Positions 16,906 to 25,294 of a DNA stretch of 64,000 bases are shown here, piece after piece. The translations under genes and the position numbers were made by a program. The stretch lies in contig OW818699.1 of the NCBI GenBank assembly GCA_942493385.1, forward strand, positions 1,426,001 to 1,490,000, written 5' to 3'. Each line of letters opens with the position of its first letter. Within the stretch, counting starts at the first letter, position 1. The notes below the pieces were generated by a model that saw nothing but the letters and a program-made list of their open reading frames with translations, ran no database searches and was not told where the DNA came from. The stretch is from UBA8389 sp942493385 (GTDB taxonomy: Bacteria; Bacteroidota; Bacteroidia; Bacteroidales; UBA1402).

Positions 16906-16913
16906 CAAATATA
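16906..16913 (-). promoter_or_regulatory. -7 element TATATTTG (minus strand)
   Basis: CAAATATA on the plus strand, 64 bp upstream of the A-B-A-B module protein start. It is divergent from the toxin-antitoxin promoter. Confidence 0.45.
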
Positions 16914-16950
16914 CATTCGAAATGATGAAATTGGTATTTTTCTTTCATTT

Positions 16951-16997
16951 CTTGGTTAAGATGGACAAATGGCATATATTTGTAGACAAATGTCCAT
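16951..16997 (+). promoter_or_regulatory. promoter with overlapping operator of the Xre/RES toxin-antitoxin operon
   Basis: The -7 box TATATTTG (16975-16982) with CTTG at 16951-16954 (20-nt spacer) is framed by an inverted repeat, ATGGACA (16961-16967) and TGTCCAT (16991-16997). A direct repeat GACAAATG also occurs at 16964-16971 and 16985-16992, exactly 21 bp (two helical turns) apart. This is the expected layout of an autoregulatory antitoxin operator. Confidence 0.6.
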
Positions 16998-16998
16998 T

Positions 16999-17511
16999 AT
17001 GAAGTACAACATACCCGATCAAGCACAGCAGTCTCAGCAATTGAATGAAGCCATCGCCACCTATGTGAGACAGCCTCGACTACAGCGTTCAGCCATTGAA
17101 TTTCCTGTTGGGATAACTTTTGACGAACTATTGGCTGATAAAATGTTGATAGTTCAGATAATTCGAGCCGGAATTCCTTTTTCCCTGTTTGAATTGATTA
17201 AAGTTTCCACACCCTTTACAGATAGCGATTGGGCCAACATTCTGGACCTTTCGTCCAAATCCCTGCATCGATACAAGGCCGAAAACGGATTTAACTTTAA
17301 ACCTGCACACACGGAAAAAATCCTTGAAATGGCTGAACTGACTAATGTTGGAATGGGGGTTTTTGGAACAATGGATGCGTTTAAGTCGTGGCTGAACACG
17401 CCAAATTTCGCACTTGGTAGAATGAGGCCCATGGAACTATTGTTGGATTCATTTGGCAAGAACCTGGTATTGGACGAGCTTGTTCGTGTGGAACACGGCA
17501 TTTTTGTATAG
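16999..17511 (+). CDS. Xre/MbcA/ParS-type antitoxin
   Basis: 170 residues. The C-terminal toxin-binding domain is typical of the family: AFKSWLNTPNFALGRMRPME, then an ELVRVEHGIFV ending that normally plugs the RES toxin active site. The N-terminal half carries the helix-turn-helix-like region (FTDSDWANILDLSSKSLHRY). The start at ATG 16999 (MKYNIPDQ) is preferred. Starts at 16969 and 16990 overlap the promoter -7 box or lie at the predicted transcript start. It is separated from the toxin gene by 2 bp. Confidence 0.9.
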   Translation: MKYNIPDQAQQSQQLNEAIATYVRQPRLQRSAIEFPVGITFDELLADKMLIVQIIRAGIPFSLFELIKVSTPFTDSDWANILDLSSKSLHRYKAENGFNFKPAHTEKILEMAELTNVGMGVFGTMDAFKSWLNTPNFALGRMRPMELLLDSFGKNLVLDELVRVEHGIFV

Positions 17512-17513
17512 TC

Positions 17514-17981
17514 ATGGAGGTTTTTAGACTGGCTCGGGAACGGTATGCAGGCAACCTGTCAGGTTTGGGTGCTGCATTGAGAGGTGCCCGATGGAACTCA
17601 GTCGGTTTGGAACTCATTTACACGGCGTCCAACCGATCATTGGCAATGGCTGAAGTCGCTGTACATTTGACTTTGGCGACATTGCCTCACGACTTTAAGA
17701 TGGTGACCATTGAAATCCCAGACGACATCAAGTTATTGCAGTTGGAGATTGCCGACTTGCCGCACAATTGGAATGCGTTTCCTCACTTGCAGTCCTCGCA
17801 AACCATTGGTGACCAATTCGTATTGGATGGTACTTTTTGCTTGCTGCGCCTACCATCGGCCGTCACCAAGGGCGATTACAATGTGTTGATCAATCCGAAT
17901 CATGTGGACTTTAAACGGATACGAATTATAGATGCGGAACCGTTTCCATTTGATCAGCGGATCTTTAAAACTCCGAATTAA
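17514..17981 (+). CDS. RES-domain toxin (NAD+-degrading type)
   Basis: 155 residues, a single RES domain. Visible features are the N-terminal FRLARERYAG, the GARWNSVGLELIYTASNRSL segment with Arg and Tyr, the Glu of AMAEVAVHL and the Ser of RLPSAV, which correspond to the conserved active-site residues. Known family members deplete NAD+. It is cotranscribed with the antitoxin. Its last 17 bp overlap the 3' end of prfC on the other strand. Confidence 0.9.
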   Translation: MEVFRLARERYAGNLSGLGAALRGARWNSVGLELIYTASNRSLAMAEVAVHLTLATLPHDFKMVTIEIPDDIKLLQLEIADLPHNWNAFPHLQSSQTIGDQFVLDGTFCLLRLPSAVTKGDYNVLINPNHVDFKRIRIIDAEPFPFDQRIFKTPN

Positions 17982-19545
17982 AGTGGAACCGTATATCCTT
18001 GAAGTCACTCTGCGCCATTCGAAGCACATATTCCGAATCTGCTAAAAAGACATCCCTGCCTTCTTTGTCGCGGGCGATGTACTGATACTTGCGTTTCTTG
18101 AAGTTGTCGAGCTCCTCGGCGTTGTCGGATTCGATCCAGCAGGCTTTGAAGAGGCTGATGGGTTCCCAGCGGCATTGGGCGTTGTATTCGTGTTCGAGGC
18201 GGTATTGGATGACTTCGAACTGGAGCTGGCCTACGGTGCCGATGATTTTGCGGCCGTTGAACTGGTTGGTGAAGCTTTGGGCCACGCCTTCGTCCATGAG
18301 CTGGTCGATGCCTTTTTGGAGTTGCTTAGACTTCATGGGGTCGGCGTTCTCGATGTACTTGAACATCTCGGGCGAGAAACTGGGGATGCCCTTGAAATGA
18401 AGGTCTTCGCCGCTGGTCAATGTGTCGCCGATCTTGAAGTTGCCGGTGTCTGGCAAACCCACGATGTCACCCGGCCAGGCTTCGTCCACAATGGATTTTT
18501 TCTGGGCCATGAAGGCGGTGGGGGCTGAAAACTTGAGCATCTTGTTAAAACGCACGTGCTTGAAGTTGACGTTGCGTTCGAACTTGCCGGAGCAAATTTT
18601 TAGGAAGGCGATGCAGCTGCGGTGGTTGGGGTCCATGTTGGCATGGATCTTGAAAATGAAACCGCTGAAAGCTTCCTCTTCAGGGCGGACGATGCGTTCT
18701 TCCGTCTTAATGGGGCGAGGAGTCGGGGCGATGCGGACGAAACAGTCCAGCAATTCCTTTACACCGAAGTTGTTGAGGGCTGAACCAAAGAATACGGGAG
18801 CCAAGTCGCCTTTCAGGTAGGTTTCCACATCGAACGGATCGTAGATGCCTTCGATAAGTTCCAAATCTTTGCGTAAATTGGAAGCGTTACGATCTCCAAC
18901 GTAGGCTTCGAGTTCGGAACTGTTGATATCATCGATGCCGACACTGTCGGTAACGGTCTGTTTGGAAGGCGTATACAAATTAAGGCTCTCGTCCAGAATG
19001 TTGTAAACTCCTTTGAAATCTGGACCCGAATTGATGGGCCATGACAACGGGCGAACGGCGATTTCGAGTTCAGCCTCCAGCTCGTCGAGCAAATCGAAGG
19101 CATCCTTACCGGAGCGGTCCATTTTGTTGACGAACACCATCACCGGCGTTTTGCGCATTCGGCAGACTTCCATCAGTTTGCGGGTCTGGCTTTCCACCCC
19201 TTTGGCAGTGTCGATGACAATGATGACGCTGTCAACCGCGGTTAGGGTACGAAAGGTATCTTCCGCAAAGTCCTGGTGACCAGGCGTATCCAGAATATTG
19301 ACCTTGTAATCGTGGTAATCGAAACCCATCACGGAGGTCGCTACCGAAATACCGCGCTGCTTTTCGATGTCCATCCAGTCGGAGGTGGCGGTTTTCTTAA
19401 TCTTATTGGATTTGACTGCGCCTGCCACGTGGATGGCACCCCCAAAAAGCAGGAGTTTTTCGGTCAAAGTCGTTTTACCCGCATCGGGATGGGATATGAT
19501 GGCGAAGGTTCTTCTCCGCGAAATTTCTTTTTCGAGTTCAGTCAT
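17965..19545 (-). CDS. prfC: peptide chain release factor 3
   Basis: 526 residues. Translational GTPase that recycles RF1/RF2. The GTP-binding motifs are SHPDAGKTT (G1, near residue 18), the DTPGHQDF of G3, and NKMDR (G4). The switch I region has the RF3-type MDIEKQRGISV. I use the ATG at 19545, which overlaps the rmlD stop as TAATG. The longer frame to 19584 adds 13 residues absent from the family. It is the last gene of the DUF4924-rmlD-prfC operon. Confidence 0.95.
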   Translation of the reverse strand: MTELEKEISRRRTFAIISHPDAGKTTLTEKLLLFGGAIHVAGAVKSNKIKKTATSDWMDIEKQRGISVATSVMGFDYHDYKVNILDTPGHQDFAEDTFRTLTAVDSVIIVIDTAKGVESQTRKLMEVCRMRKTPVMVFVNKMDRSGKDAFDLLDELEAELEIAVRPLSWPINSGPDFKGVYNILDESLNLYTPSKQTVTDSVGIDDINSSELEAYVGDRNASNLRKDLELIEGIYDPFDVETYLKGDLAPVFFGSALNNFGVKELLDCFVRIAPTPRPIKTEERIVRPEEEAFSGFIFKIHANMDPNHRSCIAFLKICSGKFERNVNFKHVRFNKMLKFSAPTAFMAQKKSIVDEAWPGDIVGLPDTGNFKIGDTLTSGEDLHFKGIPSFSPEMFKYIENADPMKSKQLQKGIDQLMDEGVAQSFTNQFNGRKIIGTVGQLQFEVIQYRLEHEYNAQCRWEPISLFKACWIESDNAEELDNFKKRKYQYIARDKEGRDVFLADSEYVLRMAQSDFKDIRFHFNSEF

Positions 19546-20483
19546 TAGAGTTTTGCGATGCAATCCGACAGGCTTTCTTCCCAAGTCGGTATGTGAATGC
19601 CGTAATCGGCTTTGATCTTTTCTTTGCTCAGCACGCTGTAGGCCGGGCGGGTGGCTTTGGTCGGGTAGTCTTTGGTTTCAATGGGCTTGACTGTACAAGT
19701 GATGATGCCTGCCAGTTCGTGAATCTTTACTGTGAAATCGTACCAGGAACAAACACCATCATTGGAATAATGGTAAATCCCGGGGATGAAATTTCCTTTT
19801 TCAGAAGCATTTACAATGTCCATCAGGGCATCGGCCAAGTCTCTGGCATAAGTAGGAGTGCCCACTTGGTCTGCCACGACGCTCAACGATTCACGTTCTT
19901 TACCGAGACGAATCATGGTTTTAACGAAGTTGTTGCCATAAATGGAATACAACCAGGCAGTCCGAAGAATGACATAGTCTTTGCAGTTGGCAACCAGCGC
20001 TTGTTCGCCCTCCAGTTTGGTATTGCCATAGGCTGAAACCGGACAAACTGGGTCCGTTTCCAAATAGGGTGTGGTATTGGTTCCGTCGAAAACGTAATCG
20101 GTGGACACGTGCAACACTTTGGCACCTACTTTCGAAGCCGCTTTTGCAAGGTTTTCCACAGCGTCGCGATTCACTTTGCGACAAAGTTCGATTTCGTCTT
20201 CAGCCTTATCCACAGCGGTGTAGGCCGCACAATTGATGATGTAGGAAGGCATAGTGCGTTCGCAATATTCCATCACAGCTTCCACGTTGCAGAGGTCGAG
20301 TTCTGCAATGTCGGTGAAATCGAACGTAAACTGTTCGTATTCGTTGGCCAACAGCCGCATCTCGTTGCCCAATTGCCCGTTGGCACCAGTGATGAGGATC
20401 CGTTTCAGCACGAGTCCGTATTCGAAAACGGCGGCATTTTCGGTAGATTCCTTAATGCCGGTGAGTGGAAATGCTATACCCAT
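19545..20483 (-). CDS. rfbD: dTDP-4-dehydrorhamnose reductase
   Basis: 312 residues. Last step of dTDP-L-rhamnose synthesis. It has a Rossmann glycine motif ITGANGQLG (near residues 31-39), the catalytic YxxxK as YGNTK, and substrate-region motifs STDYVFDG and RTAWLYS. The first ~25 residues before KRILITG have no counterpart in typical family members. A GTG at 20411 (VLKRILITG) would give a normal N-terminus, while ATG 20483 lies only 3 bp after the DUF4924 stop. The start is therefore uncertain. The other rml genes are not in this window. Confidence 0.9.
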   Translation of the reverse strand: MGIAFPLTGIKESTENAAVFEYGLVLKRILITGANGQLGNEMRLLANEYEQFTFDFTDIAELDLCNVEAVMEYCERTMPSYIINCAAYTAVDKAEDEIELCRKVNRDAVENLAKAASKVGAKVLHVSTDYVFDGTNTTPYLETDPVCPVSAYGNTKLEGEQALVANCKDYVILRTAWLYSIYGNNFVKTMIRLGKERESLSVVADQVGTPTYARDLADALMDIVNASEKGNFIPGIYHYSNDGVCSWYDFTVKIHELAGIITCTVKPIETKDYPTKATRPAYSVLSKEKIKADYGIHIPTWEESLSDCIAKL

Positions 20484-20486
20484 GAT

Positions 20487-21032
20487 TTATTCGAGGTCGA
20501 GGCCCTCTTCCTTTTCTTGTTTGTATTTGGCGGAAAGCATGCGCTGGAACTCACTGATGAGCACGGTTGCGTGCGCCGTTTCGTCGGAAATTTCTTTTTG
20601 TTGCAACCGCAGCAACAACATACCGTAAAGCAAGTTGAGGCAGGTTTCCACTTCATCGAAGGCTTTTCCACCTGGCTTGGCCCTTAGTTCGACGATAAGC
20701 GGCAACACCTTGTGGTAAGTCATCAGGTAAAAGTTTTCCTTGGGCAAGCTCAACAGCAGGTTGTGAAGCTCATCCAGTTCCGTGATGACATTTCTGTTGA
20801 TCTGCAGGTGCCCTGAGGCAGTGATGTTTTCCAAGCGCATCATTTCGATGAGGCTTTCGTACCAGTCACGAATTTCCTTTTTAACCTCCGCAGGTTGGTC
20901 GAACCCATCGATGATGTACGTCTGGATTTTTTCAATGTCGAATTCGAAGGCCCGGATAAGGTCTTCGATCTGCCACATGTAGAGCAGGTATTCGGCGATG
21001 TTTTCGGTTTTCTTACCTCTGGCTATCAGCAT
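20487..21032 (-). CDS. DUF4924 family protein
   Basis: 181 residues, an all-helical cytoplasmic protein (IAEYLLYMWQIEDLIRAFEF, EIRDWYESLIEMM) that matches the Bacteroidota family DUF4924. No function is known to me. It starts 1 bp after the mpl stop and is followed by rmlD, so it belongs to the cell-envelope operon mpl-DUF4924-rmlD-prfC. Confidence 0.8.
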   Translation of the reverse strand: MLIARGKKTENIAEYLLYMWQIEDLIRAFEFDIEKIQTYIIDGFDQPAEVKKEIRDWYESLIEMMRLENITASGHLQINRNVITELDELHNLLLSLPKENFYLMTYHKVLPLIVELRAKPGGKAFDEVETCLNLLYGMLLLRLQQKEISDETAHATVLISEFQRMLSAKYKQEKEEGLDLE

Positions 21033-21033
21033 C

Positions 21034-22392
21034 TTATAAAATTAAATCCATGGCAAAAGCCTTGAGGTTCACTCCGTCGAAGTTGCCTGAAGACATCATC
21101 AACAGGTTGTGTTTCTTGTAGGTGACGCTTTTTAAACGCTCCACCAATAAAGCAGAGTCTGTAAAAACTTCCACGTTGGTCCCGCCAAAGGCTTCAGCCA
21201 CTTGTTCTGGGGTAATGGAAAGCAGTTTCTTATGCTCGATGGTCTTGGGATTGTAGTAAACGTACGCCTTGTCGGCATCTTTCATGCTGTCCTTGTATTC
21301 GGGCAGGAAATCTGCCGTGAGGCTGCTGAACGTGTGCAACTCCATGCAGGCCGTGAGCTTGCGGTTGGGGTATTGTTCCTTAACGGCCGAAACCGTGGCC
21401 TTCAGTTTGGAGGGTGAATGGGCGAAATCCTGGAAGATGGTGGCATCGTCCGTTTCGTTCAGCGTTTGAAGACGTTTGGCAGCACCCTTGAATTCGCTGA
21501 TGCTGGTGTAGAAATCCTTGTCGGAAACTCCAAGCTGGCGGCAAACCATGTGCGCGCACTGAATGTTTTGCAGGTTGTGCTTGCCGAAAATGCGCAGCGG
21601 GAAATCGCCGTATTTGGTCTCCAACCAAGTCTTGCCTTCTGCAATGTGGTTGGGATGAGCGTTGTAGGGTATGGCGGTGAGGTCTTCACGGAGGTTTTCA
21701 GCAATAACCTGTAGGTTTTTATCTTCCTCGAAATAGATGAATTTGCCGTCGCGTTCCACCATTTTGGCGAAGATAGTGAACTGCTCCACATACATTTCGA
21801 AGGTGGGGAATACATTGATGTGGTCCCAGGCAATTCCAGTAACTACTGCGATGTGCGGGCGGTAGACGTGGAATTTGGGGCGAAGGTCGATGGGGGAGGT
21901 CAGGTACTCGTCGCCTTCAAAGACGGCGATTCGGCTGGTTTCGGAAAGTCGGACCATGGTGTCGAAGCCTTCGATTTGGGCGCCGACCATGTAGTCGAAG
22001 TCCATCTGCATCTTCTTGAGCACGAACAAGATCATGGACGTAACCGTGGTTTTGCCGTGACTTCCGCCAATGACCACGCGGGTCTTGCTTTGGGTTTCTT
22101 CGTATAGGAATTCGGGATAGGAGAATATTCGGATGCCCAGTTCTTTGGCGCGAATCAATTCGGGGTTGTCCTCACGGGCATGCATGCCCAGTACGATGCA
22201 GTCCAGATTTTTTACGATGTTTTCGGTAAACCAGCCGAATTTTTCTGGCAAAAGGCCGTGTCTGGCCAAGTTGGAACTAGCCGGATCGAAGATTTCATCA
22301 TCCGATCCGGTGACCTCGTGACCTTTCAGATGCAGGGCAATCGCTAGGTTATGCATGGCAGCGCCACCAATGGCGACAAAGTGTATTCTCAT
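21034..22392 (-). CDS. mpl: UDP-N-acetylmuramate:L-alanyl-gamma-D-glutamyl-meso-diaminopimelate ligase
   Basis: 452 residues. Mur-ligase-family enzyme that reuses murein tripeptide by joining it to UDP-MurNAc. The N-terminal nucleotide-binding domain starts IHFVAIGGAAMHNLA. The ATP loop is GGSHGKTTVTSM (near residue 110) and the central domain has FEGDEYLTSPIDLRPKF and VVTGIAWDHINVFPT. The Mpl-type start (GGxAMxxLA) and the ATP-loop context distinguish it from MurC. It is the first gene of the four-gene operon. Confidence 0.92.
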   Translation of the reverse strand: MRIHFVAIGGAAMHNLAIALHLKGHEVTGSDDEIFDPASSNLARHGLLPEKFGWFTENIVKNLDCIVLGMHAREDNPELIRAKELGIRIFSYPEFLYEETQSKTRVVIGGSHGKTTVTSMILFVLKKMQMDFDYMVGAQIEGFDTMVRLSETSRIAVFEGDEYLTSPIDLRPKFHVYRPHIAVVTGIAWDHINVFPTFEMYVEQFTIFAKMVERDGKFIYFEEDKNLQVIAENLREDLTAIPYNAHPNHIAEGKTWLETKYGDFPLRIFGKHNLQNIQCAHMVCRQLGVSDKDFYTSISEFKGAAKRLQTLNETDDATIFQDFAHSPSKLKATVSAVKEQYPNRKLTACMELHTFSSLTADFLPEYKDSMKDADKAYVYYNPKTIEHKKLLSITPEQVAEAFGGTNVEVFTDSALLVERLKSVTYKKHNLLMMSSGNFDGVNLKAFAMDLIL

Positions 22393-22419
22393 ACGTGTGT
22401 TTTAATCGAAAAATTCGAG

Positions 22420-22427
22420 TAGTTTTG
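22420..22427 (+). promoter_or_regulatory. -7 element TAGTTTTG
   Basis: Exact TAnnTTTG match 22 bp before the metallo-hydrolase ATG. It sits 5 bp from an oppositely oriented -7 element for mpl. Confidence 0.5.
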
Positions 22428-22432
22428 TGGTG

Positions 22433-22440
22433 CAAAAGTA
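22433..22440 (-). promoter_or_regulatory. -7 element TACTTTTG (minus strand) for mpl
   Basis: CAAAAGTA on the plus strand reads TACTTTTG on the minus strand, 41 bp upstream of mpl. It is arranged back to back with the promoter of the divergent metallo-hydrolase gene. Confidence 0.5.
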
Positions 22441-22449
22441 CGGCAAAAA

Positions 22450-23274
22450 ATGAAGATTCATTCCATCGAAACCGGTTTTTTTTCCACAGACGGCGGGGCT
22501 ATGTTCGGCATCGTCTCGCGCAAGGTTTGGGCACGCAAATATCCAGTCAGTGAGGATAATAGGTGCACTTTGTCGATGCGTGTCCTATTTGCCGACCTAG
22601 GTGAACGCAAGGTTTTGTTCGATACAGGGGTAGGACCAGCGGTGGTGGACGGCATGTCGTATTACCGTTTTCATGGGCTGCACGGCTTGGTGCAAGAAGT
22701 GGAGAAATTGGGTTTCAAAGCCTCTGATGTTACAGATGTTGTACTGAGTCACTTGCATTTCGACCATTGCGGCGGAGCCGTGGTTTTGCAAGAAGGCATT
22801 TTAAAACCGGCATTTCCCAAGGCTAACTATTGGGCCAGCGCCCGTCAATGGGAGATGGCTCAGCATCCGCCGATGTGGGAGTCCGATTCGTTTGCGCCGG
22901 CTGTGATTCAGGTTTTAATTGATGCCGGGCAGCTTAGGCTTATCAATGGTGACCAGACACTATTTAAAGGTGTATCGGTCAAATTTTTTCAAGGACATAC
23001 CGACGATCAACTAGTTTCCTACGTCACAGACGGCAGTGACACCTTCGTGTTTTGTGGAGACGTCATTCCCATGGAACCCCATTTGTTGCCCCTCTGCATT
23101 GCGGCCGTGGACAATTCGGCCGTGGTTTCAGTCGATGAGAAAATTCGGTTGTTGGAAGAAGCCGGAAGTGAGGGGCAAATTTTGTGTTTCTACCACGATG
23201 CTGTCACTCAGGCAGTTCGTATGAAAAAGGTGAACGGCCGGATTTCTGTCAAAGAAAAATTTAGTTTTCGTTAA
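22450..23274 (+). CDS. metallo-beta-lactamase-fold hydrolase
   Basis: 274 residues. The zinc motif HLHFDHCGG lies near residues 101-109, with further metal-site residues in GHTDDQ and FCGDVIPME and a C-terminal YHD. The segment SRKVWARKYPVSEDNRCTLS and its spacing resemble the lactonase/quorum-quenching-like branch, but substrate cannot be assigned. The gene is short-spaced to its own promoter and not obviously in an operon; 65 bp separate it from the next gene. Confidence 0.85.
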   Translation: MKIHSIETGFFSTDGGAMFGIVSRKVWARKYPVSEDNRCTLSMRVLFADLGERKVLFDTGVGPAVVDGMSYYRFHGLHGLVQEVEKLGFKASDVTDVVLSHLHFDHCGGAVVLQEGILKPAFPKANYWASARQWEMAQHPPMWESDSFAPAVIQVLIDAGQLRLINGDQTLFKGVSVKFFQGHTDDQLVSYVTDGSDTFVFCGDVIPMEPHLLPLCIAAVDNSAVVSVDEKIRLLEEAGSEGQILCFYHDAVTQAVRMKKVNGRISVKEKFSFR

Positions 23275-23338
23275 GAAGTTTGTAGCGTTTCGGATGAACA
23301 AAACATCTTTTTAACGTGTTTCAGTAATTCGATTCGCC

Positions 23339-23839
23339 ATGAAAAAACTTTTATTGCTGTTTTCAATTGTCTTGCTTTCTGGTTTTGACATTTATGACAG
23401 GTATGAATCTGTACCCATCTTCATGTTTCGGGCCGATCTCGAACAATCCGTCCAATTGCTGCCTACTCCCGTACCCATTCGCGAACCGGGCAGCATCTAC
23501 ATTTATCAAACTTGGTTGTTGCTAGTCGAGGAGTATAAAGGGATTCATTTGATTGACAATACCGATCCGGCTAATCCCATCCGCAAAGGTTTTCTTAAAG
23601 TGCCCGGATGCCGGAGTTTGGCTGTCGGTAACGGAACCTTATATGTGGACAATGCGGTTGATTTGGTAGGTGTCCGTATCAATTTGTCAACCTTGGAGTG
23701 TTTGGAGGTTGCTCGCAGTAAACGGTCATTGCCGGAGATCGTGAGCCCGCAAGGGTACATTCCTTGGGCATTCAGTCGTGCAAACAGACCAGAAGATACC
23801 GAAATTGTGGGTTGGACTTCTAATAACGACGATTTATGA
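23339..23839 (+). CDS. exported LVIVD-repeat-like protein
   Basis: 166 residues with a signal peptide (MKKLLLLFSIVLLSG). The body has beta-propeller-like repeats of the LVIVD type (WLLLVEEYKGIHLIDNTDPA and KVPGCRSLAVGNGTLYVDNA). Lipidation is not evident: no Cys follows the signal. The stop overlaps the next start (ATGA), and the partner gene encodes a similar propeller, so the two probably work together on the cell surface. Function is unknown. Confidence 0.72.
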   Translation: MKKLLLLFSIVLLSGFDIYDRYESVPIFMFRADLEQSVQLLPTPVPIREPGSIYIYQTWLLLVEEYKGIHLIDNTDPANPIRKGFLKVPGCRSLAVGNGTLYVDNAVDLVGVRINLSTLECLEVARSKRSLPEIVSPQGYIPWAFSRANRPEDTEIVGWTSNNDDL

Positions 23840-24579
23840 AAAAGTTGATGATGCTGCTGGCTTTGGCTGGCTTGCTTTACTCGTGTGAAGGAAGTTATAC
23901 TACTGATAGTTCCGACAGTTCTTCCGGAACTGGTGGTTCAATGGCAAGATTTGCCTGCATTGGCGACTATCTGTATACGGTAGACGAAAATAGCCTGAGT
24001 ACGTTCAATATCTCCGATTCTTCCAAAATTGTACCGACTTCGCATATTACAGCCGATTGGTCCAGAATTGAAACGATTTTCCCCAAAGACAGTCTGTTGT
24101 TCTTAGGCTCTCAGCAGGGCATGTACATTTACAATCTGAAAAATCCAGCAAAACCGGAGTTTGTTTATTTGTATACGCACGTTGTTAGCTGTGACCCAGT
24201 CGTTGTACAAGGTAAATACGCCTATGTGACCCTACGAACCGATTTCAGCGGAAACTTTTGCAACCGCGGGGTCAATCAGTTGGAAGTGATCGATGTCAGT
24301 ATATTAACAAATCCTAGAAAAGTTGGAACCTATTCCATGGAGAATCCACGTGGTCTTGGTATTGACGGTACGTCACTATTTGTTTGTGATGGTTTGGACC
24401 TTTTGGTCATGAATGCCACCAATCCACTAGATTTAAAAGTGGTTAAACGCATGGCTTTGGACGGAACACCTTTTGATGTGATTGCCAAAAACGGGATCCT
24501 AACCTTGTCCTATAGTTCGGGAGTGAAACAATATGCCTATTCCAACGATACCATCCAGGAAATCAGTACGATTTATTAA
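23836..24579 (+). CDS. LVIVD-repeat lipoprotein
   Basis: 247 residues. Lipoprotein signal peptide with lipobox LLYSC (Cys at residue 17), then a Ser/Thr/Gly-rich linker and repeated LVIVD-type blades (LEVIDVSILTNPRKVGTYS; LLVMNATNPLDLKVVKRMAL). It overlaps the preceding gene by 4 bp and lies 12 bp before a beta-barrel gene. An outer-membrane-associated beta-propeller is the likely structure; ligand and role are unknown. Confidence 0.78.
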   Translation: MKKLMMLLALAGLLYSCEGSYTTDSSDSSSGTGGSMARFACIGDYLYTVDENSLSTFNISDSSKIVPTSHITADWSRIETIFPKDSLLFLGSQQGMYIYNLKNPAKPEFVYLYTHVVSCDPVVVQGKYAYVTLRTDFSGNFCNRGVNQLEVIDVSILTNPRKVGTYSMENPRGLGIDGTSLFVCDGLDLLVMNATNPLDLKVVKRMALDGTPFDVIAKNGILTLSYSSGVKQYAYSNDTIQEISTIY

Positions 24580-24591
24580 ACACACCAAAAT

Positions 24592-25290
24592 ATGAAAAAC
24601 CTCTTATTAAGCGTAGCCGTCATAGTGTTCACTTCTTCCTTGTTTGCTCAGGAATACGTTGTCAAAGAGCAAATCCCTACCATGGCCATTGGTTTTCAGC
24701 CACAGTCCTTTACGTACAACGCTGCTGAAATTGATTTTGATCTGCGGTTGTCGCCTCGAAATTGGCTGACTATTGCGCCAAGGCTTCAGTTTGGAAGTCC
24801 GTTGAGCAGCAGCTATTATAGTTTCAATACAGACCCCATTGATTTCATCAAAAATGGGTATGGAGTCGGTTTGACCTACCGTTACTTTCCGGTAACCTCG
24901 AGAACCCGAAAACTCACGGATGGTGCAGGCCCATTTGTTTCAGTTGGTCTCGATTACTTGTTGACCAATTATAGCTATCTGGGCGAACGTTACGTCGAAG
25001 TTTTGGAACCCTCTACCGGATTCACCATTGAGTCCGGTGTACGTTACAATGAGGCATGCTCTCAATTGGGTTTGTCGGTAAATATTGGCTACAATTGGCG
25101 TATCTTTGACATCATGTATCTGGAAGCCTTCTTGGGTGTTGGTGTTAAATCGAGTGATTATGCGTACAATGTTGAAAGACACTTCAATTTGGGCCAAAAC
25201 TACTGGGATACTGGCTATTCGGGTTATTTCGTATCCAATGGTTTTAGAATCGGGGTCTATTTGAACCGATATAAATACGATTTGAAATAG
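24592..25290 (+). CDS. outer-membrane beta-barrel-like protein
   Basis: 232 residues with a signal peptide (MKNLLLSVAVIVFTSSLFAQ). Alternating amphipathic strands with Tyr/Phe/Arg girdles (FDLRLSPRNWLTIAPRLQFG, GVGLTYRYFPV, SVGLDYLLTNYSY) run to the C-terminus, which suggests a small 8-10-strand barrel. No named family is recognised. It is third in the operon after the two LVIVD proteins, so a barrel-plus-propeller surface complex is plausible. Confidence 0.7.
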   Translation: MKNLLLSVAVIVFTSSLFAQEYVVKEQIPTMAIGFQPQSFTYNAAEIDFDLRLSPRNWLTIAPRLQFGSPLSSSYYSFNTDPIDFIKNGYGVGLTYRYFPVTSRTRKLTDGAGPFVSVGLDYLLTNYSYLGERYVEVLEPSTGFTIESGVRYNEACSQLGLSVNIGYNWRIFDIMYLEAFLGVGVKSSDYAYNVERHFNLGQNYWDTGYSGYFVSNGFRIGVYLNRYKYDLK

Positions 25291-25294
25291 AAGT

